Shown here piece by piece: positions 32,462-41,485 of a DNA stretch of 64,000 bases. Position numbers and translations under genes: made by a program. This DNA comes from CAVQWT01 sp963717705 (GTDB lineage Bacteria; Pseudomonadota; Gammaproteobacteria; Burkholderiales; Casimicrobiaceae): assembly GCA_963717705.1 (NCBI GenBank), contig CAVQWT010000005.1:186001-250000 (forward strand), given 5' to 3'. Under the pieces are notes generated by a model, which saw nothing but the letters and a program-made list of their open reading frames with translations, had not been told where the DNA came from and did no database searches. The stretch's first letter is position 1; each line of letters begins with the position of its first letter.

Positions 32462-34026
32462 TTCTTGGGCGCGAACTTGTGCGCGAGCGTGTACTCGTCG
32501 ACCCGCGGCTGGTAGGTGATGCCGTCGCGCGCCGCCCACTGCGCCACCTGGAAGTGCAGCGGGATGAGCCCGGTGTCGTTGATCGCAAGCTCGGTCGCCC
32601 GCTGCAGGTAGGCCTCGCGCTTGACGTCGTCGACCGTCTGCAGCGCGTCCTCGGTCAGCGCGTCGACCTTGCCGTTGGAGTAGCGGCCGCGATTCGCGGT
32701 GCCGAAGCCCTTGTCGCGGTTGAAGGTCATCAGCAGCGCCTTCAGCGACGACGAGGCCTCGCCGGTGCCGGTGCTCCAGCCGGCCTGCAGCAGGCTGAAC
32801 TTGAGGTCGGTCGCCTGCGGGAAGAACGTCGCCGACGGCATCGCGACGACCTTCACGTCGACGCCGGCGCGCGTGAGCATCTGCGCGATCGCCTGCGCGA
32901 TCTTGGCGTCGTTGACGTAGCGGTTGTTGGTCGCGTGCAGCGTGATGCCGAAGCCGTCGGGGTAGCCGGCCTCGGCGAGCAGCTTCTTCGCACCGTCCGG
33001 ATCGAACTTCTCGACCTTCAGGTTCCTGGTCGAGCCGAACAGGAATTCGGGCACCAGCTGCCCCGCCGGCGTCGCCTCGCCTTCCATCACCCGCTCGACG
33101 ATCGCCGGGCGGTTGATCGCCATCGACAGCGCTTTGCGGACGCGCGCGTCCCTGAACGGATTGCGGTCGAGCGGCTTGCCCGCCTTGTCGGTCGCGAACG
33201 GCGTGACGTCGCGGTTGCTGTCGAGGTGAAGGTACATCAGCCGGTCGGACACGGTGCGGTAGAGCCCGAGCCGCTTGTCCTGCTTCAATTTCGCGGCGTC
33301 GGCCGTCGGCACGTTCTCGATCGCCTGCACGTCGCCGGCGAGCAGCGCCGCGACGCGCGACGCGTCCTGCGTGAGCAGCCGCAGCGTGACCTTGTCCCAC
33401 GGTGTCTTGCCGCCCCACCACGCGTCGTTTCTGGCGAGCTCGATGCGGTCGCCCTTGGCGTAGCGGACGAGCTTGTACGGGCCGGTGCCGACCGCCGCCT
33501 TGCCGCTGTTGAAGTCCTCGGTGGTGGCGTTGGCGAACTGCTTGTTGATGATCGCGATCTGCGTCATGTCCGACGGCATCAGCGGATAGGGCAGCGCGGT
33601 CCTGAAGCGGATCGTGTACGGATCGACGACGTCGATCTTGGTGATCTGCTTGGTGTACGCGGTGAACGGCGAAGGGCTGTTCGGGACCTTCGGCACGCGC
33701 TCGATCGACGCCACGACGTCGGCCGCCGTGAAGTCGCTGCCGTCGTGGAACTTGACGCCCCGGCGCAGCTTGAACTCCCACGTCGTCGCGTCGATCGGCT
33801 TCCACTCGACGGCCAGCGCGGGCACCGGCTGCGACTTCTCGTTGCGGTCGATCAGGTAGCCGAACACGTGCATCGCGACGTTGTTGTTCGGCGTCAGGTT
33901 GTGATAGTGCGGATCCAGCGCGGTGACGTCCGTGCCGAGGCCGATCGTCAGGCCGGCGGCAAGCGCGGGCAGGCCGGTGAGCGCGAGTGCGACCGCAGCG
34001 AGCGGCGCGAGAAGGCGGCGAAGCAT
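32458..34026 (-). CDS. ABC transporter family-5 solute-binding protein
   Basis: 522 residues, a periplasmic binding protein of the dipeptide/oligopeptide/nickel group. The signal peptide ends at LTGLPALAA, and the mature protein begins GLTIGLGTDVTALDPHYHNL. Typical blocks are WEFKLRRGVKFHDGSDFTAADVV (read in parts), AVGTGPYKLVRYAKGDRIEL and RNPFRDARVRKALSMAINR. No permease or ATPase genes adjoin it, which is unusual because such proteins are normally followed by two permeases; it is instead coupled (GTGA) to an aldehyde dehydrogenase. Its ligand could be a small peptide, an opine or another polar compound. Confidence 0.93.
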   Translation of the reverse strand: MLRRLLAPLAAVALALTGLPALAAGLTIGLGTDVTALDPHYHNLTPNNNVAMHVFGYLIDRNEKSQPVPALAVEWKPIDATTWEFKLRRGVKFHDGSDFTAADVVASIERVPKVPNSPSPFTAYTKQITKIDVVDPYTIRFRTALPYPLMPSDMTQIAIINKQFANATTEDFNSGKAAVGTGPYKLVRYAKGDRIELARNDAWWGGKTPWDKVTLRLLTQDASRVAALLAGDVQAIENVPTADAAKLKQDKRLGLYRTVSDRLMYLHLDSNRDVTPFATDKAGKPLDRNPFRDARVRKALSMAINRPAIVERVMEGEATPAGQLVPEFLFGSTRNLKVEKFDPDGAKKLLAEAGYPDGFGITLHATNNRYVNDAKIAQAIAQMLTRAGVDVKVVAMPSATFFPQATDLKFSLLQAGWSTGTGEASSSLKALLMTFNRDKGFGTANRGRYSNGKVDALTEDALQTVDDVKREAYLQRATELAINDTGLIPLHFQVAQWAARDGITYQPRVDEYTLAHKFAPKK

Positions 34027-34230
34027 GGATTCCCCCAGGCAATTGAGCGGCGGGGCCGGCAAGCGGCACGCCGCACGCGACGGCCGCGTGCGGCTGCGGA
34101 CACCGGGCAAGGATAGCGCAAACCCTGCGTCCGGCGCGGGAAACGCTTCCATTTGTAACAGCGTCAACCGGCCGCCGCGGGCTGCCGTTGACGAGGGGGA
34201 GACACCATCGATCAACTTCCGGGAGACCCC

Positions 34231-34689
34231 ATGATCCGCTCACTCGCGCTTGCCTCCGCCATCGCCGCCGGCGTCGCCGCATCCGCTCCCGCAGCGGCCG
34301 GCAACGTCGGCTGGAACGTCACCGTCGGCGGCCCCGGCTTCGCGGTCTCCGCCGGCCAGCCGGCCTTCGGCGGCGGCTTCATCGCCACCCGGCCGGTCGT
34401 CGGTCCCGCCGTCGGCTGGGGTCCCGCCTTCCGGCCGGTGCATCGCCACTGGGGCCCCCGGTTCGTCCAGCCGGCGGTCGTCGTTCCGGTGGTGCCGGGT
34501 TGGGGCCCCGGGTTCGTGTCCGGCGGATGGGTGCCCGCGCCGGCCCCCGTGTTCGCGCCGATCGTGACCGCTGGCTTCGCCACCGTCGGCCCGGCCTGGC
34601 ACCGAACGGTCGTGGTAGCCCCGGTGGCCGTTCGCCGTCCGGTCGTCGTCGCGCCGGTGCTGCCGCCGCCGGCGTGGGCCTGGCGCTAG
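34231..34689 (+). CDS. Secreted Val/Pro/Gly/Trp-rich protein, unknown
   Basis: 152 residues. A signal peptide ends near SAPAAAGNV. The mature protein is low in complexity: short runs of Gly, Pro, Val, Ala and Trp with repeated GWGPxF, RPVV and VVAPV units, almost no charged residues apart from scattered Arg and His, and no Cys. Such composition suggests an extended or beta-rich surface protein, similar in character to the Gly/Trp-rich exported proteins often annotated as hypothetical. The 204 bases upstream, shared with the divergent solute-binding protein, contain TTGACG (34188-34193) as a weak -35 candidate. The function is unknown. Confidence 0.6.
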   Translation: MIRSLALASAIAAGVAASAPAAAGNVGWNVTVGGPGFAVSAGQPAFGGGFIATRPVVGPAVGWGPAFRPVHRHWGPRFVQPAVVVPVVPGWGPGFVSGGWVPAPAPVFAPIVTAGFATVGPAWHRTVVVAPVAVRRPVVVAPVLPPPAWAWR

Positions 34690-34916
34690 CCGCCGCCCCC
34701 CCACGACGCTCTCGCGGCGCCGTCGCGGCGAAGCCCGACTCGCGGTATCCTGTCGATCATGCCGCGGGGCCGCGTTCGGGGCGGCCGCAGGAATTGCGCA
34801 TCGCAGGTCGCTTCGTCCGCTGCACCCTGCAGCACGACGGCCGACGCCTCGACGAGCGCGGCCGGCGACCGCGGAATCCGCCGGTGGCCCCGATCCGCCC
34901 TGCAAGGAAACCCGCC

Positions 34917-35324
34917 ATGCGCCGCTGCGCCCCTCGTCCGACCCGCCCGCTTGGCCAGACCACTGCTGCCGCGAGGCTCGCGCGCGCGGCCGCTGCGTGC
35001 GCCCTGCTCGCCGCCGTTGCCGGCTGCGCACCCGACGCCTGGAAGAACACCCAGGCCACCGGATTCAATGGCTGGCTCAACACCATCGCATCTTCCTGCC
35101 AGCCGCTGACGATCGGCAGCGTCGACGTCGGCCGCTCGATCCAGGAGAACGCCATGGCCGCGGGCGACGACAAGTACTCGTACTTCCTCGACGTCTCGTC
35201 GCGCTTCTACGCCGGCGAAATCTCGCGGGACGCCTACCGGCAGTCGCTGGAGTCGTTCCTGGGTCCCGGAACGTCGAACGACGCCGCCTTCGACTGCATC
35301 TTCCGGTCGCTGCCGGGTCGCTGA
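34917..35324 (+). CDS. Small lipoprotein, unknown function
   Basis: 135 residues. After an Arg-rich N-terminus comes a hydrophobic stretch ending in LLAAVAGC, a lipobox with the cysteine at about residue 40. The mature part of some 95 residues is soluble and ordinary in composition (DKYSYFLDVSSRFYAGEISR, YRQSLESFLG) and has two further cysteines, one after TIASSC and one in FDCIF, that could form a disulfide. I do not recognise a family. The start ATG 34917 has AAGGAAA nearby as a ribosome binding site. The 227 bases before it contain no clear gene. Confidence 0.6.
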   Translation: MRRCAPRPTRPLGQTTAAARLARAAAACALLAAVAGCAPDAWKNTQATGFNGWLNTIASSCQPLTIGSVDVGRSIQENAMAAGDDKYSYFLDVSSRFYAGEISRDAYRQSLESFLGPGTSNDAAFDCIFRSLPGR

Positions 35325-35512
35325 GCCCGGCGCGGGCGGGCGCCATCCGACGGGCAGCCGATCAACCGGGCCGCCGCCGACTCGCAGCCGCCGCAACACA
35401 GCCGTCAAAGCATGGCCTTTGCCGCCCCGCGGCGCGCCGTGGTAGCGTTCCGCTCTTCCCCCGACCCGCACCCACCCGCGTGCGCAGGCACCGCCGGCTC
35501 GAGGAGTCCACG

Positions 35513-36727
35513 ATGAACGCTCCCGCCACCTCCGTTTCCGTTGCCCCGGCCCGCGCCGAAGACCTGGTCGCCTGGGAACTCATCCGCACGCTGGTCGGGT
35601 TCGACACCACCAGCCGCGACTCGAACCTCGCGCTGATCCACTGGGTGCGCGACTGGCTCGCGGGCCACGGCGTCGCGTCGACGCTGACCTTCGACGACGA
35701 GCGGCGCAAGGCCAACCTGTTCGCGACGCTGCCGGCGCACGACGGCAACGCCGACACCGGTGGCATCGTGCTGTCGGGCCATACCGACGTGGTCCCGGTC
35801 GACGGACAGCCGTGGGACACCGACCCGTTCGCGGCGACGCCGGTCGGCGACAAGGTCCACGGTCGCGGCGTCACCGACATGAAGAGCTTCTCGGCGACCG
35901 GACTCGCGTTCGTGCCCGAGCTCCTGCGGCGTGGCCTCAGGCAACCCGTCCATTTCGCCCTGTCGTACGACGAGGAAACCGGCTGCATCGGCGTGCACCG
36001 GCTGCTCGCCGACATCGTCGCGCGCGGGGTCGCCCCCGCGGGCTGCATCGTCGGCGAGCCGACCGGCATGCAGGTCGTGGTCGCGCACAAGGGCAAGAAG
36101 GCCTGGCGCTGCCGCGTCCGCGGCTTCGAGGCGCATTCGTCGCTGACGCCGATGGGCGTGAACGCCGTCCAGATCGGCTGCGACATCGTCGCGTTCCTGA
36201 CGCAGAAGGCACGCGCCTTCCGCGACCGCGGCGGCTTCGACGACGCCTACGACGTGCCGTTCACCACGGTGCACACCGGCGTGATCCGCGGCGGCACCGC
36301 CGTCAACATCATCCCGCGCGACTGCCACTTCGACTTCGAGATCCGGCACCTGCCCTTCGACGATCCCGACGCGTTCTTCGCCGACGTCAGGACGTACGCG
36401 GAGTCGCTGTTGCCCGAGATGCGCAAGGTCGCGGCGGACACGTGGATCGAATTCGACCACCTGTCGACGCTGCCGGGATTCGACACCGGCGGCGACAGCG
36501 CGATCGCCGCGCTGGGCCACCACTGCAACGGTGCCCACGACCACGGCAAGGTGTCGTTCGGCACCGAGGCGAGCCTGTTCCACAACGCCGGCATCCCGAC
36601 GATCATCTGCGGCCCCGGCCACATCGCCCAGGCGCACCAGCCCAACGAGTGGGTCGCCGTCGAGCAGCTCGCGCGCTGCGAGGCGTTCATGCGCCGCCTC
36701 GCCGACCGCGTCTGCCTGCCGCAATGA
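35513..36727 (+). CDS. argE: Acetylornithine deacetylase (ArgE-type M20 peptidase)
   Basis: 404 residues; removes the acetyl group from N-acetylornithine or a related acyl-amino acid. The metal site is evident: VLSGHTDVVPVDGQPWDTDP with the first His and bridging Asp region, GRGVTDMKSF, the catalytic glutamate in LSYDEETGCIG, and the final ligand in CGPGHIAQAHQPNEW. The dimerisation domain lies between residues 180 and 290 (AHKGKKAWRCRVRGFEAHSS). The start at 35513 has GAGGAG upstream (35501-35506). The stop overlaps the M14 deacylase gene (ATGA). ArgE-like proteins outside arginine clusters sometimes act on other N-acyl compounds, so the exact substrate is not certain. Confidence 0.88.
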   Translation: MNAPATSVSVAPARAEDLVAWELIRTLVGFDTTSRDSNLALIHWVRDWLAGHGVASTLTFDDERRKANLFATLPAHDGNADTGGIVLSGHTDVVPVDGQPWDTDPFAATPVGDKVHGRGVTDMKSFSATGLAFVPELLRRGLRQPVHFALSYDEETGCIGVHRLLADIVARGVAPAGCIVGEPTGMQVVVAHKGKKAWRCRVRGFEAHSSLTPMGVNAVQIGCDIVAFLTQKARAFRDRGGFDDAYDVPFTTVHTGVIRGGTAVNIIPRDCHFDFEIRHLPFDDPDAFFADVRTYAESLLPEMRKVAADTWIEFDHLSTLPGFDTGGDSAIAALGHHCNGAHDHGKVSFGTEASLFHNAGIPTIICGPGHIAQAHQPNEWVAVEQLARCEAFMRRLADRVCLPQ

Positions 36728-37699
36728 CGACTCCCGCCGGCCCGGCCACCGCGGCAGCGCCGGAAATCGAAGTCGCCTTTCCGGACCTCGACCGCTGGGC
36801 TGCCGGCAATGCCGGCGTTCCGTACGTCTGGACGTTCCCGGCGAAGGCCCCCGGCCCGCACGTCGTGCTGCAGGCGCTGACGCACGGCAACGAGGTCTGC
36901 GGCGCGATCGCCCTGGACTGGCTGCTGCGCGAGGCCTTCCGGCCGCTGCGCGGAACGATGACCGTCGTCTTCGCCAACATCGCCGCGTACCGTGCGTTCG
37001 ACCACGCCGACCCGTTCGCCTCCCGCTGCGTCGACGAGGACTTCAACCGGCTGTGGAGCGCCGACGTGCTCGACGGACCGCGCGATTCGGTCGACCTCGC
37101 GCGGGCCCGCACGCTGCGGCCCGTCTACGACCGTGCCGAGTATCTGCTCGACCTGCACTCGATGACGGACTCCTGCCCGCCGCTCGCGCTGGCAGGTCGC
37201 CACACGAAGGGACTGGAGCTCGCCCTGGCGCTGGGCTACCCGGAGCACGTCGTCATCGACGACGGCCACTCGGCCGGCCGGCGCCTGCGCGACTATGCGT
37301 TCTTCGACGCCCCGGACGACCCGCGCAATTCGCTGCTGGTCGAATGCGGCCAGCACTGGGAGAAGGCCGCGCCCGGGATCGCGCAGCAGTCGACGCTGCA
37401 CTTTCTCCGCCATTTCGGCATGGCCGACCCGACCTTCCTCGACGCCCATCTCGATGCCGCCCCGCGTCCGCCGCAGCAGGTGATCGAGGTGACCGCGGCG
37501 GTGACCATCCAGCTCCGAGCGCTTCGCGTTCGCGCTGCCGGTGCAGGGGCTCCGCATCATCCCGGCCGCCGGCACGCTGCTGGCGCGCGACGGGGACGAC
37601 GAAGTCCGCACGCCCTACGACAATTGCGTGCTGATCATGCCCACGCAGCGGCCGAAGCCGGGGGAGACCGCGGTGCGGCTGGGGCGCCTCAAGACCTGA
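36724..37699 (+). pseudogene. AstE/AspA-type M14 deacylase, frameshifted
   Basis: A zinc deacylase of the succinylglutamate desuccinylase/aspartoacylase group, about 324 residues if the frame is repaired. The first frame carries LQALTHGNEVCGAIAL with the first zinc His and Glu, DEDFNRLW, and LLDLHSMTDSCPPLAL with the next His, and NSLLVECGQHWE. At about 37513 the frame breaks: one extra base (or two missing) after VTAAVTIQ. The other frame then continues SERFAFALPVQGLRIIPAAG to RPKPGETAVRLGRLKT and a stop at 37697-37699. The broken part is only the C-terminal barrel, so an altered but active protein is conceivable. It is coupled to the ArgE-like gene, and its end overlaps the convergent DctP gene by 11 bases. 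Confidence 0.8.
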
Positions 37700-38795
37700 C
37701 GGCCCCTCCGCGACGCGCGGCGGGTGCTAAGCGGGCCGTCGCAGGCGCCGCGACGGCAGGGGGCACGGCCGCCGTGCCCAGCGCCTGCTCGGCGAGCGAC
37801 GCGACGTCGGCGCCGATCGCCTCGCGCCAGCGCGCGTCGACGACCCGAGTCGCGCTCCTGAACGCCGCGTGACCGGCGGCCGTGGTGCGCACGACCGCGA
37901 CCCCGGTCTGCGCCAACTGCTTCAGCGCCGCCTCCTCGCGCGCGAGCGCAGACGCCTCCCGCGCGGCCTCGACCGCGGCCAGGCGCACCGTCGCGCGCGT
38001 CGCCTCCGGCCAGCGCCGCCAGGTCTCGTTGCGCACCGCGAACAGCATGACGTCGGCGACGGCACGCCAGTCGGCGACGTGCCGCTGACCGGACGCGTTG
38101 ATCCGCGTCGCGGCCAGCACCGTCGGCATCGCTTCCTGCCCGTCGAGCGTCCTGTTCGCGAACGCGGCCTGCGCCTCGGGGTATCCCATCGACTGCGGCA
38201 GGGCTTCGAGTGCCAGCATCAGGTCGCGCAGGTACGGCAGCGGCGCGATGCGCAGCCGCAATCCCTTGACGTCGTCCGGGCCGTTGACCGCGCGCGTCGT
38301 CGTCGCCAGCGCGCGCCATCCCAGCGGCGCGACCGCGACCAGCGTCACCCCGGCGCCGTCGAGCTTCGCCGCCAGCGCGGCGGTGAGCGCCGCGTCGGCG
38401 GCAAGCGTCTCGATTTCCTTCGGTCCGGGGGCGAGCCACGGCAGGCCGTAGACGCCCAGCGGGGACACCTGTGCCGACCACTGCAACGCCGACGCGACGG
38501 CGAGTTCGGCCTTGCCCGCCTGCAGCGCGGCAAGCTCCAGGGCGGGATCGCGCTGCGCCAGCGTGGCGCCGGGATGGAGCCGGGCGACGAAGGCCTTGTC
38601 GACGCGTTCGGTGATCAGCGTCGCCCAGCGTTCGGCGGCCGCCCCCAGCGGGAACGCCGAACCCACCGCGACCGAGACCGGCACCTCGGGCGGTCCGTCC
38701 GCCTTCTTCTCCTGTCCGGACGCCGGCGCCGGCCAGGCGCCTGCGGCAGCGGCGAGGCCCGCGAGAACGGCGGCAATGAAGGCGGTGCGGATCAT
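37689..38795 (-). CDS. DctP-family TRAP solute-binding protein, orphan
   Basis: 368 residues. The signal peptide ends near WPAPASGQE, and the mature protein shows the DctP pattern: ALELAALQAGKAELAVASAL, the LGVYGLPWLAPGPKEIE segment, the arginine helix VKGLRLRIAPLPYLRDLML and a second half with ANRTLDGQEAMPTVLAATRI. It is clearly weaker in match than the protein at 25483, with more Ala. No DctQ or DctM genes adjoin it, so it either uses another TRAP channel or serves as a sensor-type receptor. It lies behind comEC (29-base gap) on the same strand and ends against the frameshifted deacylase gene. Confidence 0.82.
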   Translation of the reverse strand: MIRTAFIAAVLAGLAAAAGAWPAPASGQEKKADGPPEVPVSVAVGSAFPLGAAAERWATLITERVDKAFVARLHPGATLAQRDPALELAALQAGKAELAVASALQWSAQVSPLGVYGLPWLAPGPKEIETLAADAALTAALAAKLDGAGVTLVAVAPLGWRALATTTRAVNGPDDVKGLRLRIAPLPYLRDLMLALEALPQSMGYPEAQAAFANRTLDGQEAMPTVLAATRINASGQRHVADWRAVADVMLFAVRNETWRRWPEATRATVRLAAVEAAREASALAREEAALKQLAQTGVAVVRTTAAGHAAFRSATRVVDARWREAIGADVASLAEQALGTAAVPPAVAAPATARLAPAARRGGAVRS

Positions 38796-38824
38796 CGTCG
38801 CCCAGTCTACGGGGGCGCCCGCGT

Positions 38825-41314
38825 TCAGTCGAGCGGCGGCGCCGCGACCGCCGGCTCGATCCAATAGCGCGGCCGGGCGCTGCGCTCGGCGCTCGGCGCG
38901 CGGCCGGCGCCCGGCGCGAAACGGAACGTCAGCGCGCCGTCGCGATCGGTTCGGTGCAGGGCCGATCCGAACTGCTCGTAGCGGGCGACGACCTCGGGGC
39001 GCGGGTGGCCGAAGCGGTTCCGGTATCCCGGCGTGAACACCGCGGCGTCGGGCGCGACCGCCCCGATGAACTCCGGCGTCGACGACGTGATCGAGCCGTG
39101 GTGCGGCACCACCAGCACGTCGGCGCGCAGCGCGTCGGGATCGTGGCGCACGAGATCGACCTCGCTCCTCGCCTCGATGTCGCCGGCCAGCAGCACGCGG
39201 CCGTGCCCCGAGAGCACGCGAACGACGCAGGAGAGGTCGTTGGTCTTGATCCGCGGCAGCCGGTAGTGCGAGGCCGGCGGATGCAGCACCTCGAAACTCA
39301 CGCCGTCCCATTCCCAGCGCTGCCCGCGTTCGCAGCGGCGGTGGGCGACGCCGTCGGTGCGCGCTTCGCGCTCGACCTCCCCCCCGCCCTCGAGCGGGGC
39401 CGCGACGCCCGCGCCCAGCACCGCCGCGTCGACCGCCACCGACGTCGTCAGGTCGCCGACCGGGATCGTCTGCAGCAGCGTCCGGGCGCCGCCGCTGTGA
39501 TCGGTGTCAAGATGCGAAACGACCAGCGTATCGAGGGCGCGGATGCCCACGGTGCGCAGGTACGGCGCGACGATGCGCCCGCCGGCATCGGCGTCGTCGG
39601 TGTAGCGCGGCCCGGCGTCGTACACCAGCGCGTGCCGGTGCGTCCGCACGACCGCGGCGAGGCCCTGGCCGACGTCGAGCACGGTGAGGTCGAACGTGCC
39701 GGGCGCAGGCGGCTCGGGTCGCAACGCGAACAGCGGCAGGAACAGCAGCGGCGCCGCCGCGCGTCCCGGGACGCCGCGCGGCGCTGCGATCCACGCCACG
39801 CCCGCGACGGCGACCGCGACGGCCCACGCCGGCGGCGCGTGCTGTTGCCAGACCGCCCCGGGGAGCGCCGCCAGCGCTTCCAGCGGCACCATCAGCGCGG
39901 CGAACACCGCATGCGCGGCCTGCCACGGCGCCGCCAGCGGTACGACGATGCCCGCCAGCGCGAGCGGCACGACGACGAACGTGACGACGGGGATCGCAAA
40001 CGCATTGGCCACCGGCGACACCAGCGACACCTGCTGGAACAGCGCCAGCGACAGCGGCACGAGGCCGATGGTGACCAGCGCCTGCGTCCGCCCCGCTGCA
40101 CCCAGTCCGCCACGCAGACGCTCGCGCCACGACGCGGCGGGAGCCGCCGCGAGCCGCCCGGCCCCGGCGTACAGCAGCAGCCCGACGGCGCCGAACGACA
40201 GCCAGAATCCCGGCCCCAGCGACGCCCAGGGATCCCACAGCAGCACCGCGACCAGCGCCCACAGCCACACCAGCGACGCGCTTCCGGGTCGCGCCAGCCA
40301 CAGGCCCACGGCGGCCACCGCGACCATCAGCAGCGTGCGCACCGCGGGCACCTGCGCCCCGGCGAGCAACACGTACGCCGCCGCGGCCAGCGCGCCCATC
40401 AGCGCGGCGACGCGCTGCGCCGGGATGCGCGACGTCAGGCGCACGCTTCGCCGTGCCAGCGCGAACGCCAGCGCCCCGGCGAGCGCCGCGAAGGCGGTGA
40501 CGTGCAGGCCGGAGATGCTGATCAGGTGCCCGATGCCGGTCCGGTTGAATACCAGCCACTGCCGCTCGGGGATCGCCCGCTGCTCGCCGATCGCCAGCGC
40601 GACGATCACCCCGCCGTACGGCGCGCCTTCCAGCGCCGCCTCGATGCGCGCGCGCACCGCGGCGCGGGCGCGCTGGACGTGGTCGCGCATGCGGCCGGCA
40701 AAGGCGTCGACGCGGGCGTTCGCCTCGTCGGTCCGGACGTACCCGGTGGCGCGCAGGTTCTGCTCGAGCAGCCACGCCTCGACGTCGAAGCCGCCGGGGT
40801 TGACGTTGCCGTGGGGACGCTTCAGCCGCACGACCAGACGCCAGCGTTCCCCTGCCCGGATCTCGGGCACGTCGTCGATCGGCCCGCCGCGCAGCACCTG
40901 CCGGAACCAGGTCAGCGCGATGCGCGCGGGCACGATCGCGCCCGGGGTCTCCACGCGCTCGACGGCGAACGCAAAGCGGGTGCCCCGCGGTCCGGCAACC
41001 GGCAGGTCGTCGACGACGCCGACGACGGTGATGTCCTCGCCCTCCCACTCCGCCGGCAGCGCGTCGGCGAGCCGGATTTCGGCCCGCCACGCCGCGTACC
41101 CGAAGCCCAGCGCCAACGTGCCGGCGAGCGCGGCAGCGGCGCACACCCGCGGCACGCCACCGCGCGTCCTGCGCGGAATGCCGGTTCGCAGCAGCAGCGC
41201 GACGAAGAGCGTGCCGGCGCCGCCGACGAGCCACGGCACGGGCGACGACAGCGTCGGCTGGAACTGCAGCAGCACGACGCCGGCGGCGAAAGCGGAGAGG
41301 GCGAACGGGAGCAT
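38825..41314 (-). CDS. comEC: DNA internalization-related competence protein ComEC/Rec2
   Basis: 829 residues, full-length. It forms the inner-membrane channel for single-stranded DNA during natural transformation. After three N-terminal hydrophobic segments comes the OB-like domain (ITVVGVVDDLPVAGPRGTRF), then the competence domain with GIGHLISISGLHVTAFAALA and about ten transmembrane helices, and a C-terminal metallo-beta-lactamase-like domain with LDVGQGLAAVVRT, VVSHLDTDHSGGARTLL and VLVVPHHGSITSSTPEFIG. The zinc-type motif HxDxDH is intact. No pilus or ComEA gene is nearby. The 171 bases between its start and the thioesterase gene hold no gene. Confidence 0.96.
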   Translation of the reverse strand: MLPFALSAFAAGVVLLQFQPTLSSPVPWLVGGAGTLFVALLLRTGIPRRTRGGVPRVCAAAALAGTLALGFGYAAWRAEIRLADALPAEWEGEDITVVGVVDDLPVAGPRGTRFAFAVERVETPGAIVPARIALTWFRQVLRGGPIDDVPEIRAGERWRLVVRLKRPHGNVNPGGFDVEAWLLEQNLRATGYVRTDEANARVDAFAGRMRDHVQRARAAVRARIEAALEGAPYGGVIVALAIGEQRAIPERQWLVFNRTGIGHLISISGLHVTAFAALAGALAFALARRSVRLTSRIPAQRVAALMGALAAAAYVLLAGAQVPAVRTLLMVAVAAVGLWLARPGSASLVWLWALVAVLLWDPWASLGPGFWLSFGAVGLLLYAGAGRLAAAPAASWRERLRGGLGAAGRTQALVTIGLVPLSLALFQQVSLVSPVANAFAIPVVTFVVVPLALAGIVVPLAAPWQAAHAVFAALMVPLEALAALPGAVWQQHAPPAWAVAVAVAGVAWIAAPRGVPGRAAAPLLFLPLFALRPEPPAPGTFDLTVLDVGQGLAAVVRTHRHALVYDAGPRYTDDADAGGRIVAPYLRTVGIRALDTLVVSHLDTDHSGGARTLLQTIPVGDLTTSVAVDAAVLGAGVAAPLEGGGEVEREARTDGVAHRRCERGQRWEWDGVSFEVLHPPASHYRLPRIKTNDLSCVVRVLSGHGRVLLAGDIEARSEVDLVRHDPDALRADVLVVPHHGSITSSTPEFIGAVAPDAAVFTPGYRNRFGHPRPEVVARYEQFGSALHRTDRDGALTFRFAPGAGRAPSAERSARPRYWIEPAVAAPPLD

Positions 41315-41485
41315 GGCCGGCGCGACAGCATCCGCGGGACCGCGCCCGGGCGTGCCAGCGGAGGGGCCACCGGGACGGACGACGCAGCGGGCAGCGACCC
41401 GCGGACGGAATCACTGTAGGTCCAACGCGCGCAGGCGCCTATCGGCCGGACGGCCGAGGGCGGGCAGGCACCGGCTGCGGGCCGG

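Noticed and set aside
34690..34916. Possible additional small protein before the lipoprotein gene at 34917
   Set aside because: The frame upstream of the lipoprotein start is open, but its translation is Arg/Pro-rich without any signal or motif; TATCCT near 34747 is too weak to call a promoter.
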